From the NCBI GenBank assembly GCA_014529385.2, contig CM043963.1, positions 96,982,412-97,046,411 of the forward strand: DNA of 64,000 nt, written 5' to 3'. The notes below the pieces were generated by a model. That model did no database searches, was not told the DNA's origin, and saw nothing but the letters and a program-made list of their open reading frames with translations. Below, piece by piece: positions 22,394 to 35,000 of this stretch. How positions within the stretch are numbered: position 1 is the stretch's first letter; each line of letters starts with the position of its first letter. A program made the translations under genes and the position numbers. The DNA is from Adiantum capillus-veneris (taxonomy: Eukaryota; Streptophyta; Polypodiopsida; Polypodiales; Pteridaceae).

Positions 22394-22789
22394 AAATGAA
22401 AACTCTATTCACTTTTTGTATTCACTCCCTACCCTATTTGGCTCCACTTTGTCAGTATTAGACAAAATCTTCCTTAGATTCCAAATTTAAATTTCTCAAC
22501 TCCTCCCCCATCCCCTTTGTCGCCCTCTCCATCCCCTCTACTCATAGATCACAAGCCTCGCATCCAGCATGCCCATTGAATTGATAGAGCAAATCCCTCC
22601 CCCCCCTTTTTCGCTCCCAGGGGCACCACTCTTTGTCTCGTATTTTCCCATTGAAGTGGCTTTCACTCTCTCATGTGACCCTCCTTAGCATGCCCTCCCC
22701 AACCCTTGTGCCATGAGCATAGTCTGCACGAGATCATGCATGACAATAAGAGCCGATCAATGCATAGGTCACACGGTATCATGGGTGGT

Positions 22790-22816
22790 AGAGAGAGAGA
22801 GAGAGAGAGAGAGAGA
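22790..22816. repeat. (GA)n microsatellite
   Basis: GA dinucleotide run with purine-rich flanks to about 22855. Confidence 0.95.
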
Positions 22817-23054
22817 AGCGAGACTTGCATCAAGAGAGAGGAAGAGAGAGAAAGATTTGAAATTAGAAAATCATGTCACTTTTGTAGCTCTAACAGAGAG
22901 AGACCCCGTTCAGGTGCCCTGCTCTTCCTCGATCTCCAAGCTTATCATCCTAGCAAGCATGATCTCTGGCCGACTCCCCATGTCCCTTCGCTCGGAGTGA
23001 CATGTCGGGTACGTGCTTCCTTTTGTTGATCTTTTTCCTTTTCATTCCCCTTTA

Positions 23055-23332
23055 TACTAACAAAGCATCCCTAAATCATTCACTGCAAAGAGAGAGAGTT
23101 TAAAATACCCAAAGCCTCCCTAAAGAATTCGTATTAAAAAAAAAAAAGAGTGTTCAAAAAACACAAAAGCTCCTTAAGGAAATGAGTTTGTGATATCTTT
23201 AGGGACGTTTTTTTTATAAAAGAAAACTCTCTTTTTGTTTTTATAGTGAATTCTTTAGGGAGAGCCTTTCTAATTTTTATCTTTAAACTATCTCTTTTTG
23301 TAGTGAATGATTTAGGGAAGCTTTATTATACT
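23055..23332. mobile_element. Foldback (inverted-repeat) element, MITE-like
   Basis: The left arm from AAAGCATCCCTAAATCATTC at about 23062 matches the reverse complement of the right arm ending GAATGATTTAGGGAAGCTTT near 23323. A second internal block, CTCCCTAAAGAATTC on the left, pairs with GAATTCTTTAGGGAG on the right. Arms of about 95 bp enclose a central loop with poly-A and poly-T tracts. Arm pairing is imperfect. Target duplication not resolved (TATA on both sides). Non-coding. Confidence 0.65.
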
Positions 23333-23394
23333 CTTCTTTTTAAAAGCTCCAAAGACTAGCACTACCCATTTGGCTGCTTGCATATTTTATTCTA

Positions 23395-23472
23395 CAGAAT
23401 CTTCATAGATTCTACCAATTTCGAATTGAAGATCTTAAGACTAATGTGCTAACCACCTCCTCTGAGTAGCTT
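23395..23472 (-). repeat. tRNA-like segment, possible SINE or decayed tRNA
   Basis: On the minus strand an A-box-like GCTACTCAGAGGAGGTGG is followed about 40 nt later by a B-box-like CAATTCGAAATTGG, with GGTTAGCACATTAGTCTT between. This is the layout of an internal RNA polymerase III promoter. Acceptor-stem pairing was not demonstrated. Confidence 0.4.
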
Positions 23473-23795
23473 CCTTCCTGCTCATCCTCCTCTTAATATA
23501 GAAAAAATAGTGTTTACACAACACCTCCCAGGCTCTCGACCCCTCAGGTCTTGCCCTTGTTGTTGACGAGCGGGACCTCCCTGCTCATTGTCCTCAAACC
23601 CCCTGCCCCCCAAAACCCTTGTGAGACACTTGTAGGCTGTCTCGTCCGACCCCATATGGACTATTGCTGCCTCCACGACGCCTTTTCATGCAACATCTTA
23701 AGGTTTCGCTTACTCCACTCCCCAAATATCACTTGATTCGCTTTGTTTTTTTATTTTACTATAACCATTACCCCCTACTTCAATGTGTTTTAAAA

Positions 23796-23852
23796 AAAAA
23801 CTCCCTCAAAGGGTGTCCACCAACCCACACCCTTTGAGGACGATTTTTTTTT

Positions 23853-23853
<1 letters not shown>
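23796..23853. repeat. Hairpin, perfect 13-bp stem
   Basis: CCTCAAAGGGTGT and ACACCCTTTGAGG flank a 10-nt loop, with poly-A before and poly-T after. It is related to the 21530-21665 repeat. Confidence 0.75.

Positions 23854-23884
<31 letters not shown>
23854..23884. repeat. (GA)n microsatellite
   Basis: GA dinucleotide run directly abutting the poly-T end of the hairpin repeat. Confidence 0.95.
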
Positions 23885-23890
<6 letters not shown>

Positions 23891-24604
23891 AGAAAAATCC
23901 ATTTTTCCTAAACGGTGAAAATAAGGAAAAACATGGACTTCTCTTTATTTATTTTTAGGGCAAAAATTGAAGCTTGTGTAAATTTCCTGGTTTTCTTAAA
24001 GGCAAGCTCAAAATCTAGGCTAGATTTTACAATTTCAGCCGTTTAAAACACAATGGAGAGTTCAAAAAAATCTCCATTCACTTTCGTATTTTATAATGGC
24101 TTCTAAATCCCATGTCACACTAGGACGCTTGCCCGACGCTCCTTTTGCAGATGGTCGTTAATGCACCTATCACACTAGGGTAGAGGATCCACTAAGTAGA
24201 CGAGCACCAATAAGAAGACACAACCCCCCCCCCCCCCTCGTGAGCACACAAACGTGCATGAGTTGTTGGCCTATGGGAGCTGATGTGTTGTTGCCTGATT
24301 CCTCAAAACAAGGGTTCAACCTTGATGCATCTCCATCTCTGTTCTGGCACTACTGCATCTCTAATCCTTAAGCAACCACATTTTGCCTCCAAAATTTTTC
24401 TAATCCTTCACATGAAGTATGTGTAGGTCCGCTTGAGGAGCTCCCTTTTTTCTAGAAAACCTCTTCTCATCGTGCATCTTTTGTGCCTCTTAGAGCCCAA
24501 ATCTGTGCATAAATGGATGCACAGTAGCCTTCTCAATTTCATCGTCTCAATACTGGCTTCTCTATCCTAGATTTGAAACCAAATTTTATGCATTTTTCTT
24601 AGCA

Positions 24605-24672
24605 AGTGAGAGTAGCTCGGGTGGTTAAACCTCCGGCTTAGATGCTATCTATCAGGGTTTAACACCTCTAAA
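24605..24672 (+). repeat. tRNA-like segment with A and B boxes, possible SINE head
   Basis: GAGTAGCTCGGGTGGTTAAA fits a tRNA D-arm/A box, CCTCCGGCTTAGATG an anticodon-arm region, and AGGGTTTAACACCTC a degenerate T-arm/B box, spaced as in a tRNA. It lacks a clear acceptor stem, so a tRNA-derived SINE or decayed tRNA is likelier than a working tRNA gene. Confidence 0.45.
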
Positions 24673-24880
24673 ATGAACTCCTGCATGCACTTTTTGCAAT
24701 TGGCAGCTACTTGGAGAACTTGGTTGAGGGTACGAGGCCGTCTCTCTGACAAGGGGTGGAGGCCAACTTTTTTCTTATCATCTACAAATGACTTGTTGCC
24801 TCCTCTACATGGCCTTCGCTTCCCTGTCCTAGTATTACATGGGCCTAAGACAAATCACTCTTCTCATTCAAGAGTACTAT

Positions 24881-24883
<3 letters not shown>

Positions 24884-24932
<49 letters not shown>
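24884..24932. repeat. (CT)n microsatellite
   Basis: CT dinucleotide run of about 49 bp. Confidence 0.95.
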
Positions 24933-24934
<2 letters not shown>

Positions 24935-25299
24935 ATGAAGAAAAGGGCTCAAAAATTAGTCTTTTGATGATTTTAAGAGTCTCAGATATGAATAGACACC
25001 ATCTCAAGGAACGTTACCCTTTTGTGAATTTTAAAAATCAATATCGCACAATAATTAGGTTTCTGACACATGGCAAAAATCCTCATTCTCCCTCTTCTCA
25101 TTTGCCTCCTTACCTATCTCTCTCAATTATAAGAGTTAGATATTATACATGTTATAAATATTCACTATCCCTTTTTTTGTGCGTAGCTAATAATCCTCAC
25201 CCACACGTATGCCTTGCCTAGCCTGTGCAACATTGCACCTTGGGGCTTGCCCTAATCCTCTAGTAGCTTCCACCTTAGCTTACATTCACAAGCACATGT

Positions 25300-25301
<2 letters not shown>

Positions 25302-25353
<52 letters not shown>

Positions 25354-25365
25354 AGAGAGAGAGAG
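25302..25365. repeat. (GA)n microsatellite
   Basis: GA run of about 64 bp interrupted once by a G-run. Open frames across it translate as Arg-Glu repeats and are not genes. Confidence 0.95.
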
Positions 25366-25399
25366 CATGTGAGAGGAGACACAGTCTTGTGCGCTATGG

Positions 25400-27680
25400 T
25401 CAAAGAGAGATGTAGGCCTCTCAATATTTTGACATTTTTATCAAAAAGGGATTATTTTTTGGGATATGCATGGGCATATCAGGAGCATTTGCATACAAAT
25501 CACTACTTGATGATGTCTGATTAGCATGGTTTTGTGCCTTTTGCATATGAATGATTAGATAGGATTTGAATCACTTGCTGATATTTACATTGAAATTTGA
25601 ATGCTTTGCTAGTTGTTTTGAAAGTTCGTTACCAGTTTTAAGACATTATGGGATTGTCAAGATTACTAGGCATAGCCATATCTGTTTTCATGGGGGCCTA
25701 AACATGTAGGTATAAAGGGGTGATAGTATTGAGAGACAATGTAAGTTGGAGAGTTGACTAGATTTCAAAAAGAAATCTTTACAGCCTTTTAATATTGTCT
25801 TTACAACATTGAAATTCTTCTTTTATGGTTATTTTGGGGTAGGGCAAGAGAGAAAATGGGGATATGGTGTAATTTAACCAGTTCAAATTGTAAAATTCCA
25901 GCTAGATTTTGAACTTTCCTTTAAGAAAAGCAAGAAATTTACAAACATCTTAGTGTGATTACCAATAGAAGCTTCAAAATTTGACTTAAAAACAGAGTAA
26001 GAGAGAGAAGTGGTTAGGTTTTGAGGGATCACAGAAAAAAGGACTTCAGCTCAAGGCTCATTGGGTGATAGATCTTTAAGGTCAAATGGGATTTTCCTAC
26101 GACATTAAAACATTGTAAAGGCGGGAGTGAGGTCTTAAAGACCATAAGCTTCATAGATTTTTTAAATTAAAAAAATACAAACAAGAAAAAAAACATTTTC
26201 TATCGGCAGCTCTAAAGCACTCCGAGGAGAGGGAGGGAGAGTGGGGGTCTCCAGTGTGAGGGGCCATAGACCATTGCAAGAGGAGGAGGGAACAAGCTTG
26301 AGAGCCAGGAGAACGAGGCTGCACATCCTCCCATGAGAAGGATGGCACTGGCTCATGTGTAGAGAGAGATTTAGAGAGAATTGCTTGCAGTCCAATAGTG
26401 CAGAAGAGTAGGAAGCAGAGAAAGGGGGGTCTCTAGAAGGTCTGCCCTTTGTACTGTGTGTGCTCTGATGGGGAGAAAGCAAAGAGAGACATACAAATGC
26501 CTATAGAGAAAGGTGTAGCTAGAGAGATGCCGCCTAGCAAGAAAGAAAGAGAGGGAGAGGCTACCCGCGTGCAAAATTAGTAGAGAGAGAGAGAGAGAGA
26601 GAGAGAGTGATACTATAGTAACGTGCATTACATCTGAGAGGGATAGAGAGAATCTAATTTCCTACTCTAGCGTTACTTGAGAGAGAAAGACTAAATTGAT
26701 TTGCAAAGCATAGTATTGCATGTATATGTGTTTGCTCATATTCTATGTGTGTGTGTTTTTCTTTAAAGAGGACATAGAGATTGAGTGTATTTGAGAAAGA
26801 GAGAGTGTGTGTAGAGAGAAAACAAAGAGAGAAAAAGAAGGAGTGCTAGAGGGAAGTGTATAAGTTTGTTAAGGAGTAAGAAAAAAAGTGTTAGCGATCA
26901 GAACATGTAATTGGACAAAACGTGGCATGGATGAGCGCACTGAATTGTAGCTTTGGAATAGTGAGGTCGCAAAGACGGTCCAAAAAAATTATGACGAGAA
27001 CATTCAAAGAAACAAAAGTTTGGTCGACAATTTGAAACATTAATAAATACAAAAATAAAATTTTCCAATAAATAATAAATTTGAAAATTGAGCATAAAAA
27101 TTTGGAATATAGCTGAATATAAATAGGACTTGCAAGTGTGTTGTGATTCTGCATTATTGTGAGTGTCTGCTAGAGATTAAACTTAAAGAATACTTCATAT
27201 TAGAAGCATTGGAATTGGGAGAAGGGAATATTTATGTCATAACATCTAATATCTAACCAGCCCAAATGATTTTCTCATATTAAACTCATCATTTAATGTG
27301 GGAGAATAAATGGGAATAAGGGTTAGAATACATACATGTTTAGAGATCTATCTCAACACGGGTTCAATGGTAAAGGGTCCCAAATGAGAGATGGTATGTC
27401 AAAGAGCAAGGATAACCAATGGAGCTTAAAGACCTTAGGGTTAGCTTCATTCACGACCTCCAATAGTTAGTATTAAAAGTCCTTTGACCTAAGGTAAGCT
27501 AGGGTTGTGCTTGAGGTGGTTACCGGCCCAAGCTTGAGGTGCTTGTCGTTCTTGATGATTGAGATGCTTGAGATGCTTGTCATGCTTGAGATGGTAGGGT
27601 TGTACTTGAGGTGGGAAACCAGCCTAGGCTTGAGGGGCTTAAGGACTGTACTTGTGGTAAGAGCTGGGCCCAAGGTTGAG
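25400..27680. other. Non-coding DNA, purine-rich in parts
   Basis: No supported gene. GAGAGA-rich stretches at 26340-26660 include a pure (GA)n run at 26582-26607. At 27480-27680 the phrase GCTTGAGGTGGTTA/GCTTGAGATG recurs five or more times as a degenerate repeat. Confidence 0.4.
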
Positions 27681-27688
27681 GGAATTGA

Positions 27689-28797
27689 AGTGTCACAAAA
27701 TTCAAAGCATATTGCTACAATGAGGGGTCAAGCCATGCAAGAAGGGGGGTGGTTTCTTGACCACTCTCTCTCCCAAAGGGGCCCCCTTGCCCAAGAGGCA
27801 AGTGGGACACATGTCAAGCCCCTAGCTAGGTTGCCCTCATGGTGTGCCTAAAGCCTATTGGTTGGCCTTCCAAAGGGTCCAATGATAACTTAGTTAATTT
27901 AATTATTTTTTTTGCATTTATCAAGTCCTCTCTCTCAAAGAGGAAAGGGGGACACTTGTCCCAAGGCTAGCATGCTTGCTTGGTATGCATTCTATATGTG
28001 ATTAGCCAGAGGCTTGCAGAGGTTCAATGAGCTTTAATCTTGTGCTAGAAGAGGGGGTTGACGAAAGGAAGTAGGGGGAATGCTTGAGGGGTATACTCTC
28101 CCACACACACTCACACACACACACTCATTGTGTATTGTGCATAGTGAAAGATCTCCCTCTTTCTCCAAGCAAGTAGAGAGGTTGAGAGCCTACACCAACA
28201 CTCTTGGATATGGAATGCAAATCCAACCAAGATCCATGCTTCAATGCTTAATCTTGCCATCTTCTCCATCTTCATTACTATGCTATTATGTATGCTAGAA
28301 AGAAGAGTGATGATAAGTGAAGAATTAATTCTTTCTCCTATGAAATGTTTCTTCTTCCTCTTCCCTACCCTCTTTTTTTGCTAGCTCTCTCCACCTTCGA
28401 AGGGGTTTGAGGTCTTGGGACTGAGGCTTGGGATAGTTAATACTTTCCACAAAGTTTATGTTATGCTTGTGATGCATGAAGCTTTCCATCTTCATTGCAT
28501 CACCTAGGTCACAAGTAACACAAAGATTGTATTGCAACAAGTCTCTCTTGATGGGAGAATCTATAATACAAATGCCTATTGGAGGGGGGACCGGCTCCAC
28601 ATAAATCCAGCCTTCAGTTGTTGTCATGTTCTCTAAACTCTCTCTTACAAAAGTATTTTTCATGCCAAGTTAACTAAATGCTATGTTTATGTTGCTACCA
28701 TCAATTAAGTTCACCCGCTATGCTCACAAAGTAATTTCACAAAAATACCTTCTCTAAATTCCACTATTCTCAAAATTAATAGGCCATTTTCATTACA
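27689..28797 (+). repeat. Putative 5' LTR of element F
   Basis: The right end is certain (CA at 28796-28797, 1 nt before the primer site). The left end is proposed at TGTCACAAAATTC because plant gypsy LTRs commonly start TGTCA; no partner LTR exists to confirm it. It contains a CACACACTCACACACACACA tract at about 28100-28127. Confidence 0.45.
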
Positions 28798-28798
28798 T

Positions 28799-28810
28799 TG
28801 GTATCAGAGC
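28799..28810 (+). promoter_or_regulatory. Primer-binding site, element F (tRNA-iMet)
   Basis: TGGTATCAGAGC, complementary to initiator tRNA-Met, follows the LTR end by 1 nt. Confidence 0.93.
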
Positions 28811-29169
28811 ATTTGGTTTGTCTTTTCTTTCTTAACAAGAGAGGTCCTTAAGTAGCCTATAAATGGTTCATTTTGTTAATTATATTAGGGTAAATGAGAC
28901 TGGGATCTATTATCAATTTTGTTGAGCCCACTATGTGGGATATGGTGCACACCTCGGGAGAACTGGAATTAATAATGGGGTCTTTTTAGACTTACCTACG
29001 GCTTTACCATTATTGAGCCATAAGAAGTACAAAAGGAGCTAGGCCTCAAGAATTCTTCAATATTAAGCCCACTCCACTACTCTCTATAACTAACCACTTT
29101 GAGCTGTGGGTGTAGATACTTAAGTGACAATTTTCAAAGGCTAAGAGTAGTGGCAACTAAGGTTTTGAA

Positions 29170-30786
29170 TTGCCAAAGCACACACTAAATAAGTACACAA
29201 ATTTTGTTAACATGTCTGACAATAACCGAGAGAGTAGAATGAACATTGATAACTTTGATTTTGGACATGAAGGTGCTAATGATGATGCCCCCATGTTTGC
29301 CAATTATCTTGTTACTAGATTGCAGCAAGCTATGGGCAACCCTGCTTTGCAATCCAAACTTACTCAACAACTTTGCGCTTATGGGATTACCCTTCCTCTC
29401 CAAGAGGAGAGAGAGCTTAGGAGGCCTCTTGAAGAGACCCCCAAAAGAAGGCTCTCTACCATACAAGAGGAGGAATCCAATGAGCAAGAAATTAATGAAA
29501 CTTTAAGTTCTTCTGAAGATGTGGCTCCACAAAGACGGCGGTCTAGATGATTTCCAACTCCTCGGAAGAGGAAAATATCAACACACATTCCTTCTCCTCG
29601 TAACGCCAAAAGGGAAGAGATGAAACAAAGGAAGAAAAGGGCACGAAAGAGGTCACCCTCTTCTCCTTCTTCTTCTTCCTCCTCTTCTGAAGAAAGCTAT
29701 GGCTATTCTCCTAGAGAATACAAGAGGGGAGGACATCACAAAACATACCCTTCATGGAGAAGATCACAAAAGCTCAAGAATCTCAAAGAGTGAGGAAAGT
29801 GTATCTCTTTTGTCACCTATAATGGCACCTTTGGTGCCACCAACAAAGTATTGGCATTCATCTAGCAATTTGATGTGGCGTTTGGAGACGAGGGCTTCAC
29901 AGAGTCCTCCAAGCTACACCATGTAGCTATGCAATTACATAAATTGGCTCGTCAATGGTGGGCTAGCCTTCGTGGCAACAATGGCGAAGCCCCAAAGACA
30001 TAGAAAACTCTATGTGTTTCCATCATGAAGAAATTCCTTGCAAGCGATGCAAAGGAAAAAGTGCTCACCAAATGGGGCAGTTTGAAGCTTCTCTCTCATG
30101 ATTCTATCCACAAATATGTAAACAAGTTTTGGGATTTACATCTCATGGCTACTGTCTTCCAAAAGATAGACTTTGTTGAGAAAAAGAAACAATTTTGTGT
30201 GGGATTATCTAAAGAGATGGCCGAGTATGTCAAATCTCAATGGCCTGGTTCTATCACCGAAGTAATCCACCACACCATGGTTTTTTCGCGCATCAATTTC
30301 CAACAAGGGGCTAGACAGAATGTCAAGCCCATGGAAAATAAAGACAAAAGTGATGCCAAGAGGAAAAACAATGCCCAAAATTATTTCCAAGGCAATTCCA
30401 ACAGCAACAACAACAATTGGTCCAAGGAGAAGGGAGTTTACAAAGGTAAAAACAAACTCTCTTCTAAAGAGCTTGAAGCTTTTTTCAAGGACCATAAGTG
30501 TTTTAAGTGTGGGGAGCAAGGACATGGCTATCATTATTGCTCTAAGAAAAATGCTCACAATGAGACTCCTAGGGCTTCCACCATCAAAGCTCCAAAAGAG
30601 GATTCTCATTGTAAAGTTGCACCTCTCTCCTTTTCTTGGGGAAAGGTAAGGGAGCATGATGCCTTCATCTTGTTTGACCCTAGCTTTACTCACAATTTCA
30701 TATCAATTGATTTGGCCACCAATTTTGGCATTCAAGATTTTGAGATGGGAGATGTTGTAACGGCCAACACTGCTTTCAAGGTATAG
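29170..30786 (+). pseudogene. Element F gag-protease
   Basis: The N-terminal part (29170-29550) is acidic then basic and ends at a TGA (29548-29550) that fits a CGA Arg codon. The same frame continues with an SR-rich stretch. A frameshift near 29800 precedes the capsid core (WWASLRGNNGEAPK, then FLASDAKEKVLTKWGSLKL, YVNKFWDLHLMATVFQKIDF). A CCHC knuckle CFKCGEQGHGYHYC follows at about 30500-30540. The protease entry reads FILFDPSFTHNFIS: the Asp is kept but the Gly of D-S/T-G is lost. Coding ends at a stop at 30784-30786. Gag assignment is secure; the protease is inactive. Confidence 0.85.
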
Positions 30787-32005
30787 CGATACTCTGTTAC
30801 TACCTTGATTGGGAAGTTGAGGCTCCATGTCCAAAGCTATGGCAACAAAGAAGACTTTTACTCTCTCCTCTCCAACATGAGGATGCTATCCTAGGGGCAC
30901 CATGGTTCAACCGTATGGCTGCCAACATGAAGTTCCCTGAAAGGAGAATCTACTTCACCTACTGGGGAAAGAACATGTATATAAATTCTAGTGAGTTTGG
31001 TCATACTATATCACTTGTAAATTCACCTACTTTGGACAAATCAATGAAGAGCTAAGTTTTTGCCTACATGATTTTTGTTAAAGAGTCCCTACAAGGTCCT
31101 AATGTTTCATCAAATGTAAATGGTAGTAATCAAGAAGAGGTAGATTTGTCTAATTTTCTAAGAGTATTCCAAGATGTGTTCATCGATGATATCCCTATGG
31201 ACTTACCTCCAAAATGAGGGGATGATGACCATCAAATTGAGCTCCTACCAGGAAGCTCATTGCCTAACAAGCCTCCTTATCGAGTTTCTCAAGCTCAACA
31301 AGAGGAGATCATGAGGCAAGTCCAAGAATTGATAGACAAAGGGATGGTGAGGCCTAGCTCCTCTCCCTTTTGTTCTCCAGTCCTTTTTGTGCAAAGAAAG
31401 ATGGTACATATTGTATGTGTGTGGACTATTGAGCACTAAATCATATCACTATCAAAAACAAATTTTTGGTGTCTCACGTAGAAGATCTCTTTGATAAGCT
31501 ACAAGGCTCTACCTACTTTCGTAGGATTGACCTTAACAGTGGTGACTATCATCAAATAAGGACAATGGATGAAGATATCCTAAAGACCACGTTTCGCACA
31601 ACGTTTGGTCTTTCTGAAGATCTAGTCATGCCTTTTGGCTTAACTAATGCACTAACCATGTTCAATCATCTAATGGAGTAAATATTTAGACCCTATTGCA
31701 AATTCACTAGAGTGTTCTTTAATGATATCATCATCTACTCCAAGTCCTTCCAGGAACATAAACAACATCTCCAAGTAGTTTTTCAAGCATTGAGGGAATA
31801 CAAGCTTTTTCTCAACCAAAAGAAAAGCGAATTTTTCCTTCAAGAGATTCAATGCGTAGGTCATATTATATCTCAAGATGGTATCTGCATGGATCCATCA
31901 AAGTTAGAGGTAATAAAAGCATGGCCTAATCCAAGGAATCTACATGAGCTAAGAAGGTTTATTGATATGTGTGCATACTATAGACGCTTCATAGCAAAAA
32001 AAGGT
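30787..32005 (+). pseudogene. Element F reverse transcriptase, broken
   Basis: After frameshifted protease C-terminal sequence (LGAPWFNRMAAN near 30895), RT begins about 31140. Seen in pieces: QIELLPGSSLPNKPPYRVS, GMVRPSSSPFCSPVLFVQ, then after frameshifts YFRRIDLNSGDYHQIR (motif A), MPFGLTNA (motif B), VFFNDIIIYSKS and GHIISQDGICMDPSKLEV. The Y-x-D-D box has become F-F-N-D, losing the first catalytic Asp. A stop at 31679-31681 splits motif B from it. The gene stops abruptly at CAYYRRFIA. Confidence 0.85.
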
Positions 32006-32009
32006 TAAA

Positions 32010-35000
32010 TAAGTGGGACATGTTTGTGGAGAAGTTAGCAAGTCGATAGATGCTTGAGAGTTATATATGTTAAGGACATGAGAGATAATTGAGAAGTAGA
32101 GTGGAAAAGCTAGAGAAGTGAGATGATAGTGGAAAAATTGAAGAGATAGGAGATGTTTGAGAGTTAGAAATGCTAAAATATTTTGAGATGTGAGGTTTGA
32201 GAAGAAGTTTCAATATGTTAGTTTATCAGTGTTTGGTGTTAGTTTCAATGCAAAGAACCATATTGTTTTCCAAGTGCTCATAAATACAGTTGCACTTGAG
32301 TAACGAGATATTAAAATCCCTAGTTGTTTGGATATAGATATGTGAGTGATCAATTTCTTCTTAGAATGTAATGTTAGTTTAAAACTGATGAGAGATAAAT
32401 ATGTTTGGGATGAACTATATGTTCTGGGAAATTTTGAGATGAATATAGATGAGATGAATGAGAATGATGCAATGGAAAAATATTATTTATTGTATCTAGT
32501 GAGTTATGCCACCTGTTGTTAGCTCATACACATATAGATTTTGGTTTTGAAAAGAATACTTTTTTCTTTTAAAAATTTGCGTAGTGTATAGGGAATTGTA
32601 CACGTAGAACACTGTAGATTTTTTATTGAAATTAGGTGTCTGTAGCATGTATTTATGCTTGGAATCCATAGCACAATAGGAGAAAGTGAATAGGATTTGA
32701 CATGCATGTAGGGAGATGTACCTTTGGTCAAAGTAGGTTTCTAGACCTTGCATAGAGGCCTCTAACTAGAGCATGGTCTACGAGTAGGATTATGAAGCTT
32801 TTACTAAGAGTAGGAAATTGGACCATGTATAAATGCCTATAGTCCAACATGTAGCACCTTTTGGTGAAGCCAATGCACTTGCACTATTTTGTCATATGTT
32901 TGTGAGAGACCCTGATGATGATGCCAAGGGGGAGATAGGCTTTGAGTTTTCCTAGCCTTCTATGGACATGGTAAAAAAAAAAAAGTAAATTACAAAAATC
33001 CAAACAAATGAAAAAATCAACAAAATCCAAAAAGAATCATTTTCTTTAATGTTTGATTTTTGTTTTATTAAAGAAAACACTAAAAACATAAAGCAATCAA
33101 ATCATCAAAACAAAAACAACAAAACACCCATAAAAATTAGGAGTTGTATCCTTGCATTCCTTTGGGGGATTGTAGATTAACCCTTTTTGCAGACCAAGAA
33201 ATTTCAAATGAAGGGCAATAATTGTTGCGACACAAACATGACAATTCCAAACTGTATCTAGGGATGCAATTACCAAACAGAGTGTGCTCAAGACAACTAA
33301 ACAGGTGGTTTACTTTCCGGTTGTTATTTAAAATGTTTAATTTTTAATTTTGATTTGTCTACTTGCTGCATGAGGATTGTGAGTGACAACTTAATATTAT
33401 ACTATTCATAGTTCTAATAAACTTGATAGACTAGGGAGTTTATATGTTTTCATTAACTTCCCTTTATTTAGACCTATTAATCACCTATTTGTGACCAAGC
33501 TTATTAGTGGATGAGAGTGGTAGTTTGGGTGATTGCTTAATAGAGTTATATTAGTTAATCTAATTATGGAAATATATTTATGCTCTTAATGGTTATTATA
33601 ACAATCCTTAGAAGTGATATAGGTCTCTATGGTTTGGGAGTATAGACCTTTAAACTCTAGATTATGGGCAATATTCTAGATACTTTACACTAGTAATGAG
33701 CCAAAGGGGGGGTAAAGCAAAAATTTATGTTCTATGTTGTGTGATCGTTCCCTCAGGGAGTGCACCTTTAGGAAACTATTAATATAATGTGCATTCAAAG
33801 GGTATTAAAAGATAGCTTTTGTGGTTGTTGCTTGCTGTGTTTGAATAGAACTTGCTTTTTCATAATATGTTTCATGCTATTTGGGGTTTCTGTTGGCTAG
33901 AGATATAATATCTTCAACCAATAGATATGAAAAATCTTTAATAAACTCTGCTTGGCATCGGTCTCCATTTAAACTGTACTTGAAGACTTTGTGCTACTTT
34001 CCTTTGTTGACCATTTTGGTCTTACCTCTTGGTTGTCTTTGAAGACTGCATCCTATTTGAACTCTGTATCTCTATATTTCTTTGGACCAGTGGCATTCCA
34101 AACATAATGTCATCTGGTAGACCCTTTACTATTGTAACACGAAATTGAGATATGAGGGTCTGTGAACCTACTTAAATGGCAGTGAAATGATTCCCCAACA
34201 TTTTGCTTCTTTGTTTTTAGATATGCTAATAAATTCAGAAGAATCTTTTACTTGCAGTTGGACATATTTTTAAGAAGTGCAAAAAGACATGAGGTTCTTG
34301 TCTAACTGAAAATCTAGATTTTCTTCACTTGAAAACTTTTCTTCATGTTCACCAGTAATGTTGCACTAGATCTTCTAGGGATTTCTTTCTGTAATGATTG
34401 CATTTACGATGGTGATGTCCTTTGGTTGGTTTTTTTTTCAACTTCTTTGTTTTGATCGATTACTTCACTCGATGTTGGCTTGTTTGGTTGTGTTACTGCA
34501 CCTTTTGCTTGCAATTGTTGTGCATTATCTTCTTACATTTGTGTAACCTTTGATCTTAGAAGATCCATTGTATTTTTTGCATAACTTTTCTCTTTAGAGG
34601 AGATTTTGGTGGTGACCTTTGAGTATCTTTCTAAGCTCTATCTTCTGTTGATTTTGAGCTATGTATCACCTATTCTATCACCTTGATTCTTTGCACCATC
34701 TTGAGATAATCTTTGACTTAAGTCTTACCATCCATAGGGGTTTATACAAGGTCGTGATCTTGCTGGTATTCATTATCGTTGGCATCTCCATATGCATATG
34801 TGAGCTTGGTCCCATGCAATTTCTTAAACACTATGGGATCCATTGGCTTTTGAATCTGACTTGTGGAAGTTAGTTGGAACTTTTGTCCTTAAAGATCTTC
34901 ATACATGCATTTTTCATCATATTTTGATGGAATCTGGGTCAATTAAAAACTTCCAACAACTGTATGATCTTTCAATGGCTTTTGCTTTGAACGGGTCTAG

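Larger units (their letters stand above)
27689..32005 (+). mobile_element. Element F: gypsy retrotransposon truncated after RT
   Basis: Plus-strand order: putative LTR ending at 28797, primer site 28799-28810, gag, zinc knuckle, protease, RT. Homology stops just after the RT connection motif CAYYRRFIA at about 32000. RNase H, integrase, polypurine tract and 3' LTR are absent. The left edge (a TGTCACA at 27689) is a guess from the usual LTR start. Confidence 0.75.

Noticed and set aside
22706-23029. Open frames rich in Arg-Glu
   Set aside because: Translation of a GA microsatellite; the frame reflects the dinucleotide, not a gene. The same applies to 25209-25415 and 37806-38114.
24605-24672. 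Functional tRNA gene
   Set aside because: A and B boxes are recognisable but no paired acceptor stem or intact T-arm was found; kept only as a tRNA-like segment.
30205-30693. 162-residue minus-strand frame
   Set aside because: Antisense of element F gag, which shows a clear zinc knuckle on the plus strand.
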